NCBI GenBank assembly: GCA_021780585.1
Contig: JAJXYM010000447.1
Span: forward strand, 1 to 6,721
Reading direction: 5' to 3'
Source: Deltaproteobacteria bacterium
GTDB lineage: Bacteria; Desulfobacterota; Binatia; Binatales; Binataceae
DNA length: 6,721 bases
The notes below the pieces were generated by a model. It was not told where the DNA came from and ran no database searches. It was given only the letters and a program-made list of their open reading frames with translations. This document shows positions 1 through 6,366 of the stretch, piece after piece. The first letter of the stretch is position 1, and each line of letters opens with the position of its first letter. The position numbers and the translations under genes were made by a program.

Positions 1-367
1 CCATCCCGCCGCCGGCCTCCCGGGTTCGCTCGACCGGGATAATCGCGTCGGCGCCATCGGATATCGGCGCGCCGGTCATCGTGCGCGCGGCCTGCCCCGG
101 TTCGACCCGCCGCGACGGCATCGCGCCCGCCCCGACAGTTTCGGTTATGACGAGCCGGACCGGATTGCTTTCGGACGCGCCGGCCACGTCGGCCGAACGC
201 AGCGCATAGCCGTCCATCGCGGAATTATCGAAGCCGGGAATATCGCGCGGCGCGCGAATCGATTCGGCCAGCACGCGGCCGAGCGCGGCCGCCAGGGCAA
301 CCCGCTCGGCGCCGATCCCGGTAACGTTTTCGAGCACTATCCGCAGGGCGTCGTCAGCACTGATCAT
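1..367 (-). CDS. moeA: Molybdopterin molybdenumtransferase MoeA, N-terminal part (cut by window edge)
   Basis: MoeA inserts molybdate into adenylylated molybdopterin, the last step of molybdenum cofactor synthesis, in the cytoplasm. About 122 codons are visible; the family is usually about 400 residues, so some two thirds lie beyond the left edge. The reading is clear from two family motifs: FDNSAMDGYA at residues 46-55, and TGAPISDGADAIIPVE at 98-113 (the family form is TGAPxPxGADAVVxxE). The segment AERVALAAALGRVLAE at about 20-35 is also typical. I chose the ATG at 365-367, giving MISADDAL, which matches where family members usually begin. An in-frame ATG at 380-382 would add MLNSA. Neither has a clear Shine-Dalgarno. 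It lies 129 bp downstream of the transglycosylase gene on the same strand, with no terminator seen between, so co-transcription is possible. Confidence 0.93.
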   Translation of the reverse strand, partial: MISADDALRIVLENVTGIGAERVALAAALGRVLAESIRAPRDIPGFDNSAMDGYALRSADVAGASESNPVRLVITETVGAGAMPSRRVEPGQAARTMTGAPISDGADAIIPVERTREAGGGM

Positions 368-496
368 GGCGGAATTCAGCATAACCGCAGGCGCGCGAAA
401 CTGGAACCGGCCGGCGCCACGCGCCGCACAAGCAGCGGCGGTCGAACGCTAAGCGAGGGAAAGTCGGAATCGGAAGTGGGGCAAGCCGCGAACGGA

Positions 497-1480
497 TCAA
501 AATTCGGCGAGTTCGGCCTGCAATTCGTTGTCGGGAATCCGCACCCGATAGCTTGCGAACTCAGGCGGAATCCGGTCGCGCAGCAGCGCCGGATTAGCCT
601 CTTTGATCGACTCGACCGAGACGTTGGTCTGGGCCGCGATTTGGCTGAGCGGCGCGCCGCCCTTGCAGAGCATCATCCGGTAATGCGGCGGTTCGTTGAA
701 CGTAACGCTTTCGAGTCCGTAATCGCTGGCGTGACGGGCAATCAGCGCCACCGCCATGAAGCGGTTCATCAGCGCGCGCGTGCGATAGGGCAAGCGCGCC
801 ATCAGCCTCTCGTAGCTGGCCTTGCGCAGACGCAGATAGTGATTGATCGTGGCGTCGCCGTTGTTCCACGCGACCAGCGTGGTGCGCCAGTCGGAGTCGG
901 CCTTGTCGTGCAGCGTGGCCAGATATTCGGCCGCGGCGCGGGTCGATTTGATCGGGTCGCGACGTTCATCAACCCATTTATCGACTACCAGACCGAAGCG
1001 TTGCGCGGTGCTCTTGCTGAGCTGCCACGGGCCGTCGCCGTCGGGCGAAAAGCCGCTTTCGGCGAACGCCAGATAGACCAGATCGGGCGGCAGACCCTGG
1101 CTTTCCAGCTCCCCGACCATCTGACCCATGAACGGACGGCTGCGCCGGAACGACTCTTTCAGCCCCTGCGGCTGTTCAACATATTGGTCGACGTAATGTT
1201 GAACGGTGCGGTTGAGCACCAGCGGAAAGGGCGCCACCGCCTTCGGCTGGCTGCGCACGAACGGCATCTCAAGCGCGGACTGTCCGGCAAATTCGTTCGT
1301 GGCGGCGGGATTGGCTTCGCCCGAACTCAGCAGGCGCGCCGACCGGGAGTTCCCGATCACGCTGATCTGCGCGTCGGGATCGGATTGAACGTTTACCGTT
1401 TGCGCGCAGCCAGCTATCAGCAGCGCAAACAAGGCAACGATCGGTACTGAACAGTTAAGCTTTAACCAGTTACCCCGCAT
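497..1480 (-). CDS. MltD-like lipoprotein lytic transglycosylase with LysM-like C-terminus
   Basis: Probable outer-membrane-anchored murein lytic transglycosylase, cleaving peptidoglycan between MurNAc and GlcNAc in the periplasm. The 327-residue product begins with a basic then hydrophobic signal ending in the lipobox LIAGC, with the lipidated cysteine at residue 25. The SLT domain runs from about 85 to 250: FPLVLNRTVQHYV, LPPDLVYLAFAESGF with the presumed catalytic Glu141, GPWQLSKSTAQRFGL at 150-164, DERRDPIKSTRAAAEYL at 171-187, and AWNNG at 204-208. The segment after it (PYRTRALMNRFMAVALIARH) is MltD-like. Residues about 274-316 resemble a LysM module (LSQIAAQTNVSVESIKEANPAL). The start has a good Shine-Dalgarno, GGAAAGGA at 1485-1492 on the minus strand, 4 nt before ATG. 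Odd points: the stretch between the catalytic Glu and the WQ motif is about six residues shorter than usual and lacks the S-x-x-G-A segment, and the usual AYNAG is AWNNG. Family assignment is secure; catalytic competence is less so. Confidence 0.88.
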   Translation of the reverse strand: MRGNWLKLNCSVPIVALFALLIAGCAQTVNVQSDPDAQISVIGNSRSARLLSSGEANPAATNEFAGQSALEMPFVRSQPKAVAPFPLVLNRTVQHYVDQYVEQPQGLKESFRRSRPFMGQMVGELESQGLPPDLVYLAFAESGFSPDGDGPWQLSKSTAQRFGLVVDKWVDERRDPIKSTRAAAEYLATLHDKADSDWRTTLVAWNNGDATINHYLRLRKASYERLMARLPYRTRALMNRFMAVALIARHASDYGLESVTFNEPPHYRMMLCKGGAPLSQIAAQTNVSVESIKEANPALLRDRIPPEFASYRVRIPDNELQAELAEF

Positions 1481-1529
1481 CGGTTCCTTTCCAAACCGCC
1501 GCCTACCCTATCCGCCGAGCCCGAACCGA

Positions 1530-1590
1530 TCAACCCCTTGGGAATAAAAAATTCTAATATATGTTAACAGTTATTAACAGAGAAGCAGTA
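1530..1590. promoter_or_regulatory. AT-rich divergent promoter-like patch with paired TTAACAG repeats
   Basis: This is the only clearly AT-rich stretch between the divergent transglycosylase and kinase genes. TTAACAG occurs at 1564-1570 and again at 1574-1580, exactly 10 bp apart, so on the same face of the helix. The first copy is part of the 8-bp palindrome TGTTAACA (1562-1569). On the plus strand, TTGGGA followed 16 bp later by TATGTT is a weak -35/-10 pair. On the minus strand TATATT is a possible -10 for the transglycosylase. The base composition and repeats are seen directly; promoter activity and any regulator binding are inferred. Confidence 0.35.
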
Positions 1591-1706
1591 TCTCCACAGC
1601 CGTTTTGGCGCACTTCGGGCGAATCCGGACGTGGTTCCATCGCCAGGAATCGAATCGCGTCCGGGCCGGACGCGCGACTTAGGGCAGCTTCTGCAAAGGC
1701 CCATCC

Positions 1707-1770
1707 TGTCATTCCGAGCGCGGCGAAGACTCCCGGGATTCTTCACTGCGCGACTCCGTTCAGAATAACA
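1707..1770. repeat. Imperfect palindromic element, dispersed-repeat (REP-like) type
   Basis: This 64-bp block opens TGTCATTCCGAGCGCGGCGA and closes GTTCAGAATAACA. The reverse complement of its right end (TGTTATTCTGAAC) matches the left end with a few transitions, and CCCGGG (1732-1737) sits near the centre, so the whole could fold into a long interrupted hairpin. The TCATTCCGAGCGC...GAAGA...CTTC...GCGC pattern resembles short palindromic intergenic repeats I recall from several high-GC bacterial genomes and metagenomes. That resemblance is from memory and cannot be verified from one copy. It contains in-frame stops for the downstream kinase, whose furthest upstream start codon lies 7 bp after it. 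Confidence 0.5.
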
Positions 1771-1777
1771 ATCTGAT

Positions 1778-3121
1778 TTGTGCGGAGCTTCCTTAGCTGG
1801 CCGGCGCGGGTATGCTACCCTGATTGGAAATCCGGCTGATGCGCAGATCCGCGTGGAGCTTTGGCGCGAAATACTCGACAACCTGAGCGACGCCGTAATC
1901 GCGCTTACCCCGACCGGTGAGCCGATCGCCGTCAATGCCGCGGCCGAAGCGATGCTCGAGGCGTCGCGGGTGGGCCGGTCGCTGCTCGGCAAGCTGCTAC
2001 GGCGCAACGAATGGCTCGAACGGATGGTCGACGATTGCCTGGAAAATGGGCAAACCCTCGACAATCCTGAGGCGACCCTGGCGCTCGAGCGGCGGTCGCT
2101 GGCGGTGCGCGCGGAGGTCTCGCCGCTGATCGACGCGGCCGGAAGCCTCGCCGGCGCGATCGTCCTGTTTCACGATCTGTCGCATCAGAAAAGCGCCGAG
2201 CAGGCCTTCGACGCGGGCGAAAACATCTTGCGGCTGTCGCCGGCCGGGCTCGCGCATGAGGTCAAAAATCCGTTGACGGGAATCAAGGGCGCCGCCGAGC
2301 TGCTCGGCGCGATGTTCCCGGCAGACGCGCGCGCCCAGCAGTATTGCGGCTTGATCCTGGACGGCGTCAACCGGATTACCGCGCTGGTCGAGCAGGTGCT
2401 GGCGGTTTCGAATCCGCAGCGGCTCAAGCGCACGCCGGTCAATATCCATCAGGTGCTCCATCAGGCGTTGCGGATGGCCGGGATGTTCCCGGGCGGCGAT
2501 CATCCGGTGATCAACGGCATTGTGATCGAGCAGGACTTCGACCCCAGCCTGCCTGAGGTGCATGGCGACGCGGCGGCGCTGGAGCGGGTCTTTCTCAACC
2601 TGATTCGCAACGCCTGCGAGGCGGTCGACGCCGCTCATGGGGACGGTCCGGCGATGGGTCCGGCGGGAGCGGCGTCGCGCCGGGGCGCCGATAACGAATC
2701 CCGCCGATCGGCGCGCGCGCCGCGCGGCGCGATTCGCTTGCGCACAGCGATCGAAACACAGTTTCGGCTGAGCTCGCACGGCCGGCGCCGGCAGTATCTG
2801 CGGGTCGAAATCGCCGACACCGGCAAGGGCATGACCGCGGGCGAATTGAAACAGCTATTTACGCCGTTTTTCACCACCAAGCCCTCTGGAACCGGCCTTG
2901 GTCTGGTGCTCAGCCAGCGGATCGTTGCGCTCCATGGCGGCAAGCTATGGGCCGAACGGGGCGGAATCCGGCCGCGCCGCGCAACGGCGGACGGAACGAC
3001 CGGGGCGACCGTCGCGGACGGTCAAACGGGGCGCAATACGGACGAAACGGACGCGGCCGGCGGCGGCGCGGCGCGGCCCGGCATGACTTTCTGCGTAACG
3101 CTGCCGATCGGACCGGATTGA
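1778..3121 (+). CDS. NtrB-type PAS sensor histidine kinase
   Basis: Sensor kinase that autophosphorylates on His and passes phosphate to the adjacent NtrC-type regulator. No membrane segment is visible in its 447 residues, so it is probably cytosolic. A PAS domain spans about 30-135 (ILDNLSDAVIALTPTGEPI). The H-box AGLAHEVKNPLTGIKGAAEL has phosphoacceptor His160. The N-box LNLIRNACEAV contains Asn274 and Asn278. DTGKGM at 347-352 and FTPFFTTKPSGTGLGL at 361-376 complete the ATPase signatures. Two low-complexity insertions stand out: about 287-318 between the N-box and G1 box, and about 393-433 just before the last strand MTFCVTLPI, the latter with a 9-residue tandem repeat. The start is uncertain. 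TTG at 1778 is the furthest upstream, but the kinase proper begins at about Val26, and an in-frame GTG at 1853 would suit the family. Neither has a Shine-Dalgarno. TATGCT at 1811-1816 could be a -10 box for the shorter form. The signal sensed is unknown; the NtrB name reflects family, not a shown role in nitrogen control. Confidence 0.9.
   Translation: MCGASLAGRRGYATLIGNPADAQIRVELWREILDNLSDAVIALTPTGEPIAVNAAAEAMLEASRVGRSLLGKLLRRNEWLERMVDDCLENGQTLDNPEATLALERRSLAVRAEVSPLIDAAGSLAGAIVLFHDLSHQKSAEQAFDAGENILRLSPAGLAHEVKNPLTGIKGAAELLGAMFPADARAQQYCGLILDGVNRITALVEQVLAVSNPQRLKRTPVNIHQVLHQALRMAGMFPGGDHPVINGIVIEQDFDPSLPEVHGDAAALERVFLNLIRNACEAVDAAHGDGPAMGPAGAASRRGADNESRRSARAPRGAIRLRTAIETQFRLSSHGRRRQYLRVEIADTGKGMTAGELKQLFTPFFTTKPSGTGLGLVLSQRIVALHGGKLWAERGGIRPRRATADGTTGATVADGQTGRNTDETDAAGGGAARPGMTFCVTLPIGPD
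2987..3040 (+). repeat. 27-bp (9-codon) imperfect tandem repeat inside the kinase gene
   Basis: GCGGACGG recurs at 2987-2994 and 3014-3021, 27 bp apart and in frame. The product shows two adjacent 9-residue units, ADGTTGATV (404-412) and ADGQTGRNT (413-421). AACGGGGCG also recurs nearby, at about 2955 and 3025. The repeat lies in the insertion before the final beta-strand of the kinase ATPase domain, a plausible product of replication slippage in GC-rich DNA. Confidence 0.6.
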
Positions 3122-3142
3122 ACGTCGAACGCGACGCGGCTT

Positions 3143-3163
3143 GCATCGTTGGCATGCCGATGC
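3143..3163 (+). other. Small hairpin between kinase and regulator genes
   Basis: GCATCG (3143-3148) and CGATGC (3158-3163) form a perfect 6-bp stem around a 9-nt loop, with an overlapping inner palindrome GGCATGCC (3151-3158). No T-run follows, so it is not an intrinsic terminator. It lies in the 67-bp kinase-regulator gap, 8 nt before the regulator's Shine-Dalgarno, and could affect mRNA stability or relative expression. Function is inferred only. Confidence 0.3.
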
Positions 3164-3171
3164 GTTCTTAT

Positions 3172-3177
3172 GAGGAG
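3172..3177 (+). promoter_or_regulatory. Ribosome binding site supporting the TTG start of the response regulator
   Basis: GAGGAG lies 11 nt before TTG at 3189. The spacing is long, but this is the only good Shine-Dalgarno ahead of the receiver domain. The in-frame ATG at 3222 has none, which favours the TTG start. Confidence 0.5.
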
Positions 3178-3188
3178 TAATATCGGCT

Positions 3189-4714
<1,526 letters not shown>

Positions 4715-4718
<4 letters not shown>

Positions 4719-5338
4719 AGCTGTCATCGGCATATTACGCGATGGTCGATCCGGCGGGCGGACACGAGCCGGTCGCGCTCGCGAAGAGCCTGATCGAAGC
4801 GGGCGCGCGCCTCCTGCAGCTTCGGCTCAAGGACGCGTCGAGCCGCGAATTTCTGCTGGCGGCGCGGGCGATCGTCCAGCTATGCCGCGCACGCGACGCG
4901 CTGCTGATCGTCAACGACCGGGCGGATATTGCGCGGCTGGCCGAGGCGGACGGCGTGCATGTCGGCCAGGACGATCTGCCGGTCGCGGCGGCGCGGGCGA
5001 TCGTCGGCGCGGAGCGGATCGTCGGCGTTTCGACCCATAGCGTGGAGCAGGCGCGGGCGGCGGAAGCCGAGGGGGCGGATTATATCGGTTTCGGCGCGAT
5101 TTATTCGGGCGGCCTCAAGAATGTCGCCGACGCGCAGGGCCTTGAGCGCTTGCGCGCGGTGCGGGCGGCGGTGCGGATTCCAATCGTTGCGATCGGCGGA
5201 ATTAGCGAGGCCACGATGCCGGCGGTACTGGCGGCCGGGGCCGACGCGGCCGCGATTATCACCGATGTGGCGCGCGCGCCGGATCTTTCCGCTAAAGTGC
5301 GCGCGCTGCTCGCGATCGGCCCCCGGACGCCGGAGTGA
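4715..5338 (+). CDS. thiE: Thiamine-phosphate synthase (ThiE) / TenI-family protein
   Basis: ThiE joins HMP pyrophosphate to thiazole phosphate, giving thiamine phosphate, in the cytosol. The 207-residue length suits the family. Recognisable motifs along the TIM barrel are LQLRLKD (Gln35, Arg37, Lys39), LLIVNDRADIA (Asn67, Asp68), GVHVGQDDLP (Asp86), VGVSTHS (Ser106), ADYIGFGAIYSGGLK (121-135) and IPIVAIGGIS (155-164). The segment after GAIY is unusual: where ThiE proteins normally have PTxTK, binding pyrophosphate, this has SGGLK, so both usual threonines are missing and only the lysine (Lys135) remains. That leaves open a TenI-like or altered-substrate role. The ATG overlaps the regulator's stop as ATGA and has no Shine-Dalgarno, so translation is probably coupled. 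No other thiamine gene is in the window and no TPP riboswitch was seen upstream. Confidence 0.82.
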
Positions 5339-5354
5339 TCGGCCGTTCGGCCGA
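5339..5354. terminator. Possible hairpin terminator between convergent genes
   Basis: TCGGCC-GTTC-GGCCGA is a perfect 6-bp stem with a tetraloop. It starts one base after the thiE-like stop and lies in the 25-bp gap before the 3' end of the convergent membrane protein gene. There is no T-run on either side, so it is at best a weak terminator or a 3'-end stabiliser. Confidence 0.4.
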
Positions 5355-5363
5355 GACCCCGGG

Positions 5364-5975
5364 TTAAATTGACGCGCGACGGTGCGTCAGCGTCGTCCGC
5401 CGTCCCACCGCCGCGGTCTGCCGCCGCTCCGCAAGCATCCACGCGCTCGCCAGCGCCGCGGAGATCAAGACGGCCGCGCCGATAAGCCCAGCCAGCACCT
5501 GATTGCGCGAATGAGCGTCGTGCAGGAAAACGATCGAGGCGGTCAGCAGACCGGTTGAAAGCACGCCGCTGAACCAGAAGAAAGCCGGATGCGTGGCGCG
5601 CGCCGCGATTCCGAGCGTCCGTTCGACGCCAGTGATCGCATCCGCCATTGACAGCCCGCTCCGGGCGACCCGCTCGCAACCGGCAAGCATCCGCCCCACG
5701 ACGAAACGATAAGCCAGCGTCGAACCAAGCAACACGGCGACCGTAATCGCGAGCGTCGCGAGCGGTCCCATCGGACGCAGCGTAACGGACGCCAAAATCA
5801 AAATCGCGGCGATTTCCGCGACGCCCCATTTGCGGCTGATTGCGCTCAGCCGATCGGCTTGCGCGGCGCTCGGCAGGACATAGGCGAAGCGCGCGCCGGG
5901 GGTCGCCACAAACACGAGTTTGCCGTCCTGATTGCTGATAAACGGGCCATTGCGGCCAAATTGCGACAAATTCAT
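5364..5975 (-). CDS. Small membrane protein of unknown function, four predicted TM segments
   Basis: I do not recognise a named family. The 203-residue product has a soluble N-terminal part (about 1-49) with FGRNGPFISNQDGKLVF followed by GARFAYVLPSAAQADRL. Four hydrophobic segments follow at about 50-67, 71-94, 131-152 and 158-181, then a basic tail containing several Arg-Arg pairs. The two pairs of helices are separated by a roughly 35-residue loop with charged residues. It is predicted to sit in the inner membrane with both ends in the cytoplasm (even TM number, basic tail). ATG at 5975 was chosen because GGAGAG lies 7 nt upstream; an in-frame ATG at 5990 would add MESKP but has no Shine-Dalgarno. 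The gene converges on the thiE-like gene and has a near-consensus sigma-54 promoter upstream, suggesting control by the nearby NtrC-type regulator. No catalytic motif was seen. Confidence 0.75.
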   Translation of the reverse strand: MNLSQFGRNGPFISNQDGKLVFVATPGARFAYVLPSAAQADRLSAISRKWGVAEIAAILILASVTLRPMGPLATLAITVAVLLGSTLAYRFVVGRMLAGCERVARSGLSMADAITGVERTLGIAARATHPAFFWFSGVLSTGLLTASIVFLHDAHSRNQVLAGLIGAAVLISAALASAWMLAERRQTAAVGRRTTLTHRRASI

Positions 5976-5982
5976 GGGCTTG

Positions 5983-5988
5983 CTCTCC
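5983..5988 (-). promoter_or_regulatory. Ribosome binding site deciding the membrane protein start
   Basis: On the minus strand GGAGAG is followed by 7 nt and then ATG at 5973-5975. The upstream ATG at 5988-5990 overlaps this site and has no purine-rich element ahead of it, so the inner start is preferred. Confidence 0.55.
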
Positions 5989-6034
5989 ATCGTTGCGGCA
6001 ATGATGTTTTAGATTCGCTTGACCGAGAACAGTA

Positions 6035-6050
6035 GCGTGTTTCGTGCCAA
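6035..6050 (-). promoter_or_regulatory. Sigma-54 (RpoN) -24/-12 promoter for the membrane protein gene
   Basis: Read on the minus strand this is TTGGCACGAAACACGC. The -24 element TTGGCACG matches the consensus fully. GG (6048-6047) and GC (6036-6035) are separated by exactly 10 bp, the spacing sigma-54 requires. The -12 element is ACGC rather than TTGC, keeping the essential GC. Transcription would begin near 6023, leaving a leader of about 48 nt before the ATG at 5975. The match is seen directly; its use by the neighbouring NtrC-type activator is inference. Confidence 0.65.
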
Positions 6051-6080
6051 ACTTCGCAATTAATAATTCCTAGGGATATT

Positions 6081-6095
6081 CGACCTGGTGGGTCG
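6081..6095. promoter_or_regulatory. Candidate enhancer (activator-binding) dyad upstream of the sigma-54 promoter
   Basis: CGACC-TGGTG-GGTCG is a perfect 5-bp inverted repeat with a 5-bp spacer, sharing the ACC-N5-GGT core of the classical NtrC site TGCACC-N5-GGTGCA. It is centred about 65 bp upstream of the predicted transcription start. The ACCTGGTG in it recurs at 6139-6146, and CACAGGTCG at 6156-6164 resembles it in reverse, so there may be two or three sites at roughly -60 to -140. AT-rich DNA at about 6055-6080 lies between the dyad and the promoter, where bending would be expected. Confidence 0.4.
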
Positions 6096-6304
6096 CAAAA
6101 TCGTGCGAGGCGTCGTCGCGGCGTTGCGCCGATGCCACACCTGGTGACGATCTTCCACAGGTCGCGCGATGCGCGCCGGGCGTGGGCGAGAACGTTCGCG
6201 CCGAGTGCGGCTAGATGGCCGTCCCGGTGACAAACAGGATGGTGACGCTCACCGGATGTTAGCAGCCGGATGGGATCCGACAGCGTGGACAGGCGGCGCG
6301 GGAT

Positions 6305-6341
6305 AAAAAACGGCCGGAGGTCCGTTGGGACCTCCGGCCGT
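6305..6341 (-). terminator. Intrinsic terminator of the pyrophosphatase gene
   Basis: A perfect 14-bp stem, ACGGCCGGAGGTCC (6310-6323) and its complement (6328-6341), encloses the 4-nt loop GTTG. On the minus strand it is followed directly by TTTTTT. It starts 25 bp after the hppA stop codon, as expected for a Rho-independent terminator of that transcript. Confidence 0.95.
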
Positions 6342-6366
6342 CGCATAAGCTGACGATCGAGCGCGG

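Larger units (their letters stand above)
5991..6304. other. Intergenic region without a convincing gene
   Basis: Between the unknown membrane protein and the pyrophosphatase terminator I find no credible coding sequence. The longest minus-strand frame here would encode an Arg/His-rich product with no recognisable motif, running through the terminator hairpin. The part near 6035-6165 holds the sigma-54 promoter and its presumed upstream sites, described separately. The part at 6224-6279 is rich in short inverted repeats: CCGGTGA/TCACCGG (6224-6230 and 6249-6255), GGTGA-CGC-TCACC (6241-6253) and CGGAT-GGG-ATCCG (6267-6279). These may be an extended 3' region or a structured element; no known RNA family is recognised. 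Confidence 0.5.

Noticed and set aside
422..440. Hairpin CGCCGC-ACAAGCA-GCGGCG between transglycosylase and moeA
   Set aside because: Short 6-bp stem with no T-run on the minus strand; not convincing as a terminator and common by chance in GC-rich DNA.
476..1450. Long plus-strand open frame opposite the transglycosylase gene
   Set aside because: Its product has no recognisable motif and is Arg/Ala-rich as expected of an antisense frame in GC-rich DNA; the minus-strand frame has a lipobox, SLT motifs and a good Shine-Dalgarno.
1604..1620. Sigma-54-like TTTTGGCGCACTTCGGGC ahead of the kinase
   Set aside because: GG-N10-GC spacing is right, but the -24 box matches only TTGGC and the -12 box only GC; such matches are expected by chance in GC-rich DNA.
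1691..1706. Minus-strand sigma-54-like GG-N10-GC ahead of the transglycosylase
   Set aside because: It has a good TTTGCA -12 part, but the -24 element AGGATG is poor and the site is over 200 bp from the gene.
1564..2064. Minus-strand 166-codon frame across the kinase 5' region
   Set aside because: Ser/Arg-rich composition, no motif, and it spans the palindromic repeat and the PAS domain of the kinase.
5972..6346. Minus-strand 124-codon open frame in the intergenic region
   Set aside because: It would run from within the terminator hairpin through the sigma-54 promoter into the next gene's start, has no Shine-Dalgarno I can see, and no recognisable protein motif.
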